A stretch of 6,097 nucleotides of DNA from an uncultured Acidimicrobiales bacterium (GTDB lineage Bacteria; Actinomycetota; Acidimicrobiia; Acidimicrobiales; SZUA-35): NCBI GenBank assembly GCA_938028175.1, contig CALJAE010000051.1, positions 1-6,097 of the forward strand, given 5' to 3'. The notes below the pieces were generated by a model that was given only the letters and a program-made list of their open reading frames with translations, was not told the DNA's origin and searched no databases. This document shows positions 1 through 5,531 of the stretch, piece after piece. The position numbers were made by a program, and so were the translations under genes. Numbering within the stretch: position 1 is the first letter of the stretch; every line of letters starts with the position of its first letter.

Positions 1-1
1 A

Positions 2-26
2 GATCCTGAATCAAGTTCAGGATGAC
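2..26. repeat. Short palindromic repeat, copy 1
   Basis: Arms ATCCTGAA (3-10) and TTCAGGAT (16-23) form a perfect 8-base inverted repeat around the 5-base loop TCAAG, followed by GAC. The same outer arms and flanks (GATCCTGAATCA at the left, GTTCAGGATGAC at the right) recur at 56-98, so this is one of two copies of a repeat family. Very similar palindromes are, from memory, dispersed in many copies in several bacterial phyla, notably Alphaproteobacteria; this was not checked here. On the plus strand it is followed by TTTT (27-30), so it could also act as a weak plus-strand terminator. The copy sits at the window edge and may be part of a longer array. Confidence 0.75.
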
Positions 27-55
27 TTTTCTGGTACTTTCTTTTCCTTAGATTG

Positions 56-98
56 GATCCTGAATCATGGAACTCTGCGAGTTCCCGTTCAGGATGAC
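56..98. repeat. Palindromic repeat, copy 2, with a nested second stem
   Basis: The outer arms ATCCTGAA (57-64) and TTCAGGAT (88-95) match copy 1. In place of copy 1's short loop there is a second perfect inverted repeat, GGAACTC (69-75) and GAGTTCC (79-85), around the 3-base loop TGC. The result is a two-storey hairpin with an outer 8-base stem, a small internal loop and an inner 7-base stem. It lies between the end of atpG (136) and whatever follows beyond position 1. The nested arrangement suggests a mobile or REP-like palindromic unit rather than a random inverted repeat. Its function is unknown to me. Confidence 0.8.
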
Positions 99-106
99 AA
101 TTTTTT
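57..106 (+). terminator. Possible intrinsic terminator reading on the plus strand
   Basis: The stem of repeat copy 2 (57-95) is followed on the plus strand by GACAA and then six T residues (101-106), which fits a rho-independent terminator with a short spacer. On the minus strand, the direction of the atp operon, the hairpin is followed by CCAATCTAAGG without a T run, so it does not look like a terminator for atpG. It could end a convergent plus-strand gene lying left of the window, or limit antisense transcription into atpG. The 5-base spacer before the T run lowers confidence. Confidence 0.3.
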
Positions 107-135
107 AGGTGGTTTCCTTTGGTGGTAGTTCTTTC

Positions 136-1074
136 TTATACGTTCTGTGCTAAATGGCTAAGGTCAATTGCTGCGTCAGCGTCCGAGCCAAGGGCTTCTG
201 CCCCACCGACAATTTCCATAATCTCGGTAGTGATAGATTCCTGACGGGCACGGTTCATCTCTCGACTAAGCTTGCCAATCAACTCTTCTGCGTTATCGGT
301 TGCCGCTTTCATCGCTCGCTGACGGTTAGCGTGCTCGGAAGCTGCTGCATCTAGCAACGCTGCAAACAAGCGTGCCTCAACATAGCGAGGAAGAAGATCT
401 GTTAGTACACCTTCTGGGCTTGGCTCAAATGAGTAACCGGCAACAGCCTCTGTGTCTCCGTCACCCTCAGAAGCTATAACTTCTGTTGACTCCAACGGCA
501 AGAAGCGCCTAACCGTTGGCTTCTGTGTACCAAGGCTCAAGAACTCGGTGTAGATAAGGTCAACCTGGTCGACGACACCGTCGTCAAACAAGTCTCTTAC
601 TTTGCGGGCAACGTCACGAGCATCTTCATAAGTTGGTGCGTCTGTGAAGCCGGCAAATGTTTCTTCAATCTCATAGCCACGGAAGCTGAAGTAGTCGGCG
701 ACTTTACGGCCAACACAGATCAGCTTATAGTCGCCACCATCAGAGCGAACGGCCTGAATTTCGGCCTCGGTAGCTTTCTGAATACCAGCGTTATACGGAC
801 CAGCTAGTCCACGGTCACCGGCACATGCCACGAAAGCGACTGATTTTGCGTTCTCAACACTACGTAGTAGTGGGTGGTCGATGTCAGCACCAGAAGCAGC
901 TAAGTCTTCGATAACTGCTGTTAGCTGTTCAGAGTATGGGCGAGCGGCACGAGAGCGTTGCTGCGCAGAAGCAACTCGAGTAGCAGCAATAAGCTCCATA
1001 GCTCGAGTGATCTTCTTTGTATTCTTTACGCTTCCAATCCTGCGTCGCAGGACTCTTTCCGCTCCTCCTGGCAT
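136..1074 (-). CDS. atpG: F1Fo ATP synthase gamma subunit
   Basis: Gamma is the central rotating shaft of F1. It couples rotation of the c ring to catalysis in the alpha3beta3 hexamer on the cytoplasmic side of the membrane. The 312-residue protein has the conserved N-terminal helix (RRIGSVKNTKKITRAMELIA, residues 11-30), the central DRGLAGPYN segment (87-95) and the C-terminal signature ITTEIMEIVGGAEA (281-294). An acidic segment near 202-220 (GDGDTEAVAGYSFEPSP) may be a lineage-specific loop, and a tail of about 17 residues follows the signature, where E. coli gamma (287 residues) nearly ends. The ATG overlaps the atpA stop as TAATG, sharing one base, and AGAGGT (1085-1090) gives a plausible ribosome site 10 bases upstream; both support this start and translational coupling. 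The stop is TAA at 138-136. Identity is secure; the meaning of the loop and tail is not. Confidence 0.97.
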   Translation of the reverse strand: MPGGAERVLRRRIGSVKNTKKITRAMELIAATRVASAQQRSRAARPYSEQLTAVIEDLAASGADIDHPLLRSVENAKSVAFVACAGDRGLAGPYNAGIQKATEAEIQAVRSDGGDYKLICVGRKVADYFSFRGYEIEETFAGFTDAPTYEDARDVARKVRDLFDDGVVDQVDLIYTEFLSLGTQKPTVRRFLPLESTEVIASEGDGDTEAVAGYSFEPSPEGVLTDLLPRYVEARLFAALLDAAASEHANRQRAMKAATDNAEELIGKLSREMNRARQESITTEIMEIVGGAEALGSDADAAIDLSHLAQNV

Positions 1075-2693
1075 TACTCTGCAGACCTCTTAACATCAGT
1101 CTCTGGCAACGTGTTAGTTGCATCAACTAATTCTTTTTCGGCCTTAGCCTGTGCTTCAGCGTCTGGTTCTTCAGTAGCCGAAGCTGTTCCTTCGAACTGC
1201 TCAGTAAATACTGCGATAGCAGCCAGTAGGGCTTCTTCGTCTGGAACTTCTCCACCAGTCTTGATTGCATCGAGCATGTCAGAGTGGCGAGATCCAAAGT
1301 ATTCAAGAATTTCGTTCTCGTAACGGCTTACATCTTCGATAGCTACACCATCTAGATAACCACGAGTACCTGCATAAAGAAGAACAACTTGTGCTTCAAC
1401 TGGAACCGGAGCGTTAATGCCCTGCTTTAGTAGTTCAGTTAGTCGATAACCACGATCTAGCTGAGCCTGCGATACGGCGTCCAAGTCAGAACCGAAAGCA
1501 GCGAACGCTGCCAAGTCACGGAACTGCTGAAGGTCAGACTTTAGAGTACCTACAGCCTTTTTCATCGCTTTGATCTGCGCTGCAGAACCTACACGAGAAA
1601 CGCTGATACCTACATCTACTGCTGGTCGAACACCAGACTTGAACAGGTCGTCCTGCAAGTAGATCTGACCGTCAGTGATCGAAATTACGTTGGTTGGGAT
1701 GTAGGCAGAAACGTCGCCAGCTTTAGTCTCGATAATTGGTAGAGCGGTTAGAGAACCTGCACCAAGTTCGTCAGAAAGTTTCGCTGAACGCTCTAGTAGA
1801 CGAGAGTGTAGGTAGAAGACGTCACCTGGGTAAGCTTCACGGCCTGGTGGACGACGTAGCAGCAGTGATACCTGTCGGTAAGCTTCCGCTTGCTTTGAAA
1901 GGTCATCGTAAATTACGAGAGCGTGCTCAGAGTTCTCCATCCAGTGCTGACCCATTGCGCAACCCGCATATGGAGCCAAGTACTTAAACGGCGCTGGGTC
2001 AGAAGCCGGTGCCGCAACAACTGTTGTGTATTCCATAGCTCCACGAGCTTCAAGAGTCGCAACAGTCTGTGCGACAGTTGAGCCCTTCTGCCCGATCGCC
2101 ACATAGATGCACTTCATTCCCAGTCCGGCCTGAGCCAAGATGGTGTCGATAGCGATGGTGGTTTTGCCAGTCTTACGGTCACCAATGATTAGCTCTCGCT
2201 GACCACGACCAATAGGAATCAAAGAGTCAACAGACTTAATACCTGTCTGGACCGGCTCGTGTACTGGTTTGCGACCAGTGATACCTGGAGCCTGAATCTC
2301 CATACGGCGCTTCTCAACGCCCGTTAATTCGCCCTTACCGTCGATTGGCTCACCAAGAGTGTTAACAACACGTCCGATTAGACCATCACCAACTGGGACT
2401 GAAAGAATTTCGCCAGTTGATTCAACTGTTCCACCCTCACGAATACCGCCAGTGTCACCGAGAATCACAGCGCCAATAGTGTCTTCGTCGAGGTTAAGAG
2501 CAAGACCGATAGTTCCGCCTTCGAACTTGAGCATCTCGTTAACGCTTGCGTTTGGCAGCCCGGTTACTCGAGCGATACCGTCGCCAATTTCGGCTACTCG
2601 TCCAACTGTTTTACCAGCGACGTCTGAGTCGAAACTTTCTAAGTTCTTGCGGAGTGATTCTGCAATTTGATTTGGGTCGAATGCGATTGTCAT
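1074..2693 (-). CDS. atpA: F1Fo ATP synthase alpha subunit
   Basis: Alpha alternates with beta in the F1 hexamer, binds a non-catalytic nucleotide and supplies the arginine finger to the catalytic site on beta. The 539 residues show the N-terminal beta-barrel region (about 25-95), the P-loop GDRKTGKT (171-178), the Walker B strand ALVIYDD (258-264), the family signature PAVDVGISVS (357-366) and the arginine finger Arg367 in SVSRVG. The P-loop has Lys174 where E. coli has Gln; I recall the same Lys in mycobacteria. After the usual helical C-terminal domain there is an extra acidic, Ala-rich tail of about 36 residues (503-539). Mycobacterial alpha also carries a C-terminal extension, known to restrain ATP hydrolysis. 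The ATG start has a modest upstream AGGA-like site (GTAGGAAT). The 37-base gap to atpH is short, consistent with one transcript. Confidence 0.98.
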   Translation of the reverse strand: MTIAFDPNQIAESLRKNLESFDSDVAGKTVGRVAEIGDGIARVTGLPNASVNEMLKFEGGTIGLALNLDEDTIGAVILGDTGGIREGGTVESTGEILSVPVGDGLIGRVVNTLGEPIDGKGELTGVEKRRMEIQAPGITGRKPVHEPVQTGIKSVDSLIPIGRGQRELIIGDRKTGKTTIAIDTILAQAGLGMKCIYVAIGQKGSTVAQTVATLEARGAMEYTTVVAAPASDPAPFKYLAPYAGCAMGQHWMENSEHALVIYDDLSKQAEAYRQVSLLLRRPPGREAYPGDVFYLHSRLLERSAKLSDELGAGSLTALPIIETKAGDVSAYIPTNVISITDGQIYLQDDLFKSGVRPAVDVGISVSRVGSAAQIKAMKKAVGTLKSDLQQFRDLAAFAAFGSDLDAVSQAQLDRGYRLTELLKQGINAPVPVEAQVVLLYAGTRGYLDGVAIEDVSRYENEILEYFGSRHSDMLDAIKTGGEVPDEEALLAAIAVFTEQFEGTASATEEPDAEAQAKAEKELVDATNTLPETDVKRSAE

Positions 2694-2726
2694 TTATCTA
2701 ATTCCTACTTATCTTAAAATTCTGGT

Positions 2727-2739
2727 GCGCTTAAAGCGC
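2727..2739. repeat. Small inverted repeat over the atpH stop codon
   Basis: GCGCTTAAAGCGC is a 13-base near-perfect palindrome (GCGC arms at 2727-2730 and 2736-2739) that includes the TAA stop of atpH at 2733-2731. It could form a small hairpin in the mRNA between atpH and atpA. No T run follows on the minus strand, so it is not a convincing terminator. It may be chance. Confidence 0.3.
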
Positions 2740-3249
2740 TTCTTTCATTTGATCTAGCTTTGAACGTATAGAGCCATCGATAACTCGGTCACCGATTGTG
2801 GTCACAACACCACCAACGACTGAAGTATCAACAATGTTGCGCACCTCTACTGGGCCACCAACAACGTTGACCAGGTTGGCCGAAAGTTTCTGTAGCTGAG
2901 CGTCTGTAAGTGCAACTGCACTGCGCACGGTTGCTAGCTGAGCTGAACCAGCGCCAGCTGAAGCGAATGATGCTGCAATTGCGCTGAGGTTTCCGGCTTG
3001 TCCGTTGGCTGCGATCATCGACACGATACTAAGTGTGGTGTCTGAAACTTTACCGGAGATAGAGTCGGTCATGATTTGGAACCGTGTGGCTGCTGGCAAC
3101 ATCTTGTTTGTAAGATTTGAGCGAAGCTCAGAGTTAGATTCGACAGCTTCAGAAACAGCTAAGATCTCTGAACGAACCTGGTCTGAGTTGCCTTCTGCAG
3201 CAGCTATAGCTGAGATTGCCTGTGCGTAAGCTTGTTCTTTAGAAGCCAT
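2731..3249 (-). CDS. atpH: F1Fo ATP synthase delta subunit
   Basis: Delta (the bacterial counterpart of OSCP) sits on top of F1 and ties the alpha subunits to the b-type peripheral stalk. The protein has 172 residues, close to the usual 175-180. The N-terminal half is an Ala- and Ser-rich helical domain (about 1-105). The C-terminal signature is clear: VDTSVVGGVVTTIGDRVIDG (140-159), with the conserved Gly-Gly, Gly-Asp and Asp positions of the family. The ATG directly follows the TAA of the upstream b-type gene with no gap and in the same frame (TAAATG), so translation is probably coupled; a weak GGTAGGG lies just upstream inside atpF'. Delta is a separate gene here, unlike the mycobacterial b-delta fusion. 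Confidence 0.96.
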   Translation of the reverse strand: MASKEQAYAQAISAIAAAEGNSDQVRSEILAVSEAVESNSELRSNLTNKMLPAATRFQIMTDSISGKVSDTTLSIVSMIAANGQAGNLSAIAASFASAGAGSAQLATVRSAVALTDAQLQKLSANLVNVVGGPVEVRNIVDTSVVGGVVTTIGDRVIDGSIRSKLDQMKEAL

Positions 3250-3780
3250 TTATAGCTGCCCTACCTTGTCTATATAAGAGTCAATTAGATCTGACTGAGA
3301 CTGTGGCTGCATGTCTGAGATAACGATCTCTTCAGCAGTCTCTCTAGTCAGTCGACCCATCTCGGCTTGAAGATCTGATTGAGCCTGAGACTTCATCTGT
3401 TCACAATCAGCATGTCCACGCTCGACCAAAGCCTGAGCATCTGCCTTAGCTTTAGCAATTAGCTCGGTCTTAATGCGCTCAGCATCTTCGGTAGCTGTCT
3501 TGCGAATACGTGAACGTTCTTGACCTAGATCTGGAAGTTCTTCTGAGCTCTTGTTAAGGGCTTTCTCTGCAGTGACTCGCTCGTTTTGTGCTTCTTCTAG
3601 CTCAGAACGAATTGACTCTGTTCTTGCCTTCATGGCTTTCCGGAGAGCAGGAAGGCCTTTCCATAAGAAGATTAAGGCGAGAACACCAAACGCTGCAGAG
3701 CCCCAAATCACTTCTAAGATGTCGGCCGCAAAGAGCCGTCCGTTTGGTCCTTCAGCTGCAATTAGATTTGTTAAATCCAT
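3250..3780 (-). CDS. atpF': Second b-type subunit (b') of F1Fo ATP synthase
   Basis: This is a membrane-anchored peripheral-stalk subunit, probably pairing with the b product to hold delta and F1 static against rotation. Of 176 residues, a single hydrophobic segment (about 22-41, ILEVIWGSAAFGVLALIFLW) is followed by a long charged helical region (about 45-155) rich in Glu, Lys, Arg, Ala and Gln, typical of the b coiled coil. The membrane-entry motif DIxEVxWG (20-27) recurs in the upstream b protein (26-33), pointing to paralogy. By recalled comparison, FGVLALIFLW...MKARTESIRSEL and the end EMGRLTRETAEEIV...DLIDSYIDKVGQL resemble the b domain of the mycobacterial b-delta fusion. An ELPDLGQ stretch (81-87) puts Pro and Gly inside the presumed helix. 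The ATG is 3 bases after the atpF stop, with AGGA at 3790-3787 as a ribosome site. Family membership is sure; the b' label is inferred from position. Confidence 0.9.
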   Translation of the reverse strand: MDLTNLIAAEGPNGRLFAADILEVIWGSAAFGVLALIFLWKGLPALRKAMKARTESIRSELEEAQNERVTAEKALNKSSEELPDLGQERSRIRKTATEDAERIKTELIAKAKADAQALVERGHADCEQMKSQAQSDLQAEMGRLTRETAEEIVISDMQPQSQSDLIDSYIDKVGQL

Positions 3781-3783
3781 GAA

Positions 3784-4326
3784 CTATCCTAAGTTTCCTA
3801 GCTTCGCCTCTAATACAGGCTTAGCTTTTTCTGGGTCAACACTGCGATCAAGAACACGTTGTGCCGCATCGACTGAAAGTGCTAACACTTCTGGTCGAAG
3901 AGCAGTCATTGCAGCTGATCTTTCTTCTGCAATCTGTGCTGCTGTTGCTGTCTTCATCGACTCGACCTCTGCTTCGGCCTGAGCGATCAAAGTTGCACGT
4001 TCGGCTGATGCTTCTGTTCTGGCTTGTTCCACCATTGCATTAGCTTCTGCCCGAACATCGGCAAGTTGATCGTCTAGATCGTGAGTTAGTCGAGATGATT
4101 TAGCTTTGGCTGCTTCGGCTGCATCCTTATCGGCTTGAACCTTGGTTGTTCTCTCATCCATTACCTTAGTTATAGGCGGCAAGAGTAGATAGCGAACCGC
4201 AAAGTACAACAGGGTGAACGTGATGGCACCCCAAAACACTTCACCAATATCGGGAATGATTGGATTGGTTGGTGCTTCTGTTGAGTCTGCAGCTATCAGA
4301 TCTAGCTGGATGAAATTAGACAACAT
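3784..4326 (-). CDS. atpF: F1Fo ATP synthase b subunit
   Basis: This is a peripheral-stalk subunit that spans the membrane once, contacts subunit a, and reaches up to delta. The 180 residues begin with a short outside-facing N-terminus, then a hydrophobic segment (about 29-50), then PPITKVMDERTTKV (50-63), the conserved membrane-exit region of b subunits. A long Ala-, Glu- and Lys-rich helix covers about 60-155. The C-terminus, LSVDAAQRVLDRSVDPEKAK (150-169), matches the delta-binding end usual for the family. AAGGAA (4338-4333), 6 bases upstream of the ATG, supports the start. Length is usual for actinobacterial b and longer than the 156 residues of E. coli. It is followed by a second b-type gene rather than directly by delta. 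Confidence 0.96.
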   Translation of the reverse strand: MLSNFIQLDLIAADSTEAPTNPIIPDIGEVFWGAITFTLLYFAVRYLLLPPITKVMDERTTKVQADKDAAEAAKAKSSRLTHDLDDQLADVRAEANAMVEQARTEASAERATLIAQAEAEVESMKTATAAQIAEERSAAMTALRPEVLALSVDAAQRVLDRSVDPEKAKPVLEAKLGNLG

Positions 4327-4389
4327 TTATTGTTCCTTGATTAAAGCCTTAGTTACGACAGGTTGATTAATTCGTTCTGCTAGTTCTGG

Positions 4390-4713
4390 TTATGCGAACT
4401 TGAGAAGAATAAAGACAACGAACCCGATAATCGCTAGAGCCTCAACGAAGGCCACACCGATAAACATGGTTGTCTGAACTCGACCTGCTGCTTCTGGCTG
4501 ACGTGCCATAGCTTGTACTGCTTGTCCTACTAGGTAACCAATTCCGATACCTGGGCCAAGAGTAGCGATTGCATAACTTAGACCAGCGTCGCCAGCAGCT
4601 GCTTCTGCTTTGCGGTCAGCTGCTGTAAGTACAGTTTCTGCCACTTCTGCCGCTGCTTCAGTGTCCTGAAGAATAAACGCAGCTTGGTTAGCTAGTTCCA
4701 TTACGTTGCTCAT
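4390..4713 (-). CDS. atpE: F1Fo ATP synthase c subunit (rotor ring), extended N-terminus
   Basis: Subunit c forms the membrane rotor ring and carries protons. The hairpin is unmistakable: first helix with the Gly-rich GPGIGIGYLVG (53-63), polar loop RQP (71-73), and second helix with the proton-carrying Glu91 in FVEALAIIGFVV (89-100). Aligned by eye to the Na+-type c subunit of Ilyobacter, the Gln and Ser ligand positions are Ile58 and Ala92, so proton coupling is predicted. At 107 residues it is longer than the usual 70-90 because about 40 polar, Ala- and Glu-rich residues precede the first helix. The chosen ATG is supported by AAGGAG 12 bases upstream; the next ATG (codon 5) would lie 24 bases from it. 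Whether the extension is kept or removed in the mature protein cannot be told. Confidence 0.96.
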   Translation of the reverse strand: MSNVMELANQAAFILQDTEAAAEVAETVLTAADRKAEAAAGDAGLSYAIATLGPGIGIGYLVGQAVQAMARQPEAAGRVQTTMFIGVAFVEALAIIGFVVFILLKFA

Positions 4714-4725
4714 TTGATTTTTGCT

Positions 4726-4731
4726 CTCCTT
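4726..4731 (-). promoter_or_regulatory. Shine-Dalgarno of atpE
   Basis: AAGGAG on the minus strand, 12 bases before the ATG at 4713. It is one of the two best ribosome sites in the window, which fits the need for many copies of c per complex. It favours the long form of AtpE over any internal start. Confidence 0.75.
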
Positions 4732-4737
4732 GTATTG

Positions 4738-4751
4738 CCTTCATTTGAAGG
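4738..4751. repeat. Inverted repeat in the atpB-atpE gap
   Basis: CCTTCATTTGAAGG is a perfect 6-base inverted repeat (arms 4738-4743 and 4746-4751), realistically a 5-base stem with a 4-base loop. It lies between the atpB stop and the atpE ribosome site, 6 bases from the latter. No T run follows on the minus strand, so it is not a terminator. It could affect mRNA processing or atpE translation, or be chance. Confidence 0.35.
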
Positions 4752-4781
4752 ACTTTGTGAGATCTTTCTCTTTATTTACTT

Positions 4782-5531
4782 CTAGTGGTGGACGTCCAAC
4801 GACGAGTCGATGTACACCGCAGCCAACAGCGTAAAGATGAAGGCCTGCAGGAATGAAACCATGGCTTCAAACCCAGTTAGAAGAACTAGAACACTGAAAG
4901 GCAGAATCGATGCCACTTCAAATAACTCCCACATTGAGATAGTTAGAACCCCGAATGTGACGAGAAGAATGTGGCCTGCCAGCATGTTTGCGAACAAACG
5001 AATTGTCATTGAGAACGGACGCAGGATAAATGTCGAGATCAACTCGATTGGAGTCACGATTATGTACATGATCCACGGAACCCCTGGAGGGAACAAAGAA
5101 GCCTTTAAGTATTCGAGGCCATTGTGCTTTAGGCCGACACCGATGTAAACCACCCAGACAAGTAGTGCCATTAGAAGCGGGTTAGCGATACGAGCGTTTG
5201 CTGGCATCTGGAAGACTGGAATTACCTCGAAGATGTTTCCAATGAAGATGAACATGAAGATAGATAATAGAAGTGGAAGATATGGGCGACCCTTTGGTCC
5301 CATGATTGAATCGATGATTTGTTTGTCAACGAAACCAACAACGCCTTCGACGATGTTCTGAACACCAGATGGCACAAGCTCTTTGCGTGAGAGTAGGAAG
5401 AGTAGCGTTGGCGCAACGAATGCGATGACACTGATCAAACCGATCTTGTTAAAGCTGTAGAATTCGCCTTCGCCGAAGATGGCAGGCCATTTCACCAGAT
5501 TGTCGATTGATGGGAATTCGAGTGCGAGCAC
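4782..5531 (-). CDS. atpB: F1Fo ATP synthase a subunit
   Basis: Subunit a provides the two proton half-channels beside the c ring. The 249-residue protein is strongly hydrophobic with several membrane segments (about 29-47, 85-106, 118-134, 152-170, 184-200 and 208-242, the last region covering more than one helix). The essential arginine is Arg178 in TIRLFANMLAGH (176-187), with Asn182 at the E. coli Asn214 position and His187 where E. coli has Glu219, a common replacement. LQAFIFTLLAAVYI (228-241) holds Gln229, equivalent to E. coli Gln252. Translation starts at GTG, directly after the atpI TAA (TAAGTG); AAGGAG at 5545-5540, 8 bases upstream, strongly supports this non-ATG start. The end is short and polar (DSSLDVHH), followed by TAG. 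Confidence 0.97.
   Translation of the reverse strand: MLALEFPSIDNLVKWPAIFGEGEFYSFNKIGLISVIAFVAPTLLFLLSRKELVPSGVQNIVEGVVGFVDKQIIDSIMGPKGRPYLPLLLSIFMFIFIGNIFEVIPVFQMPANARIANPLLMALLVWVVYIGVGLKHNGLEYLKASLFPPGVPWIMYIIVTPIELISTFILRPFSMTIRLFANMLAGHILLVTFGVLTISMWELFEVASILPFSVLVLLTGFEAMVSFLQAFIFTLLAAVYIDSSLDVHH

Noticed and set aside
2..98. CRISPR array
   Set aside because: There are only two units, which are palindromic and of unequal length; there is no regular repeat-spacer pattern and no cas gene.
154..354. Plus-strand open frame opposite the end of atpG
   Set aside because: It lies wholly within the conserved gamma C-terminus on the other strand and has no ribosome site or family resemblance.
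958..1323. Plus-strand open frame of 121 codons opposite atpG/atpA
   Set aside because: It is antisense to well-conserved coding sequence, has Ser-rich low-information composition and matches no family I recognise. It is a shadow of the real genes.
2727..2739. Terminator between atpH and atpA
   Set aside because: The stem is short and no T run follows in the direction of transcription. Termination here would also separate essential subunits of one complex.
2731..3780. Frameshift or sequencing error splitting a b-delta fusion gene
   Set aside because: Both proteins are complete with proper ends, the stop is in frame and followed directly by ATG, and each has the usual length for its own family. 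Separate genes are the simpler reading.
3551..3982. Plus-strand open frame of 143 codons opposite the two b genes
   Set aside because: It spans the atpF/atpF' junction in antisense. Its composition follows from the Ala/Glu-rich coiled-coil codons on the other strand.
4390..4713. Sodium-coupled c ring
   Set aside because: The Gln and Ser ligand positions of Na+-type c subunits are Ile58 and Ala92 here; only the Glu is kept, which fits protons.
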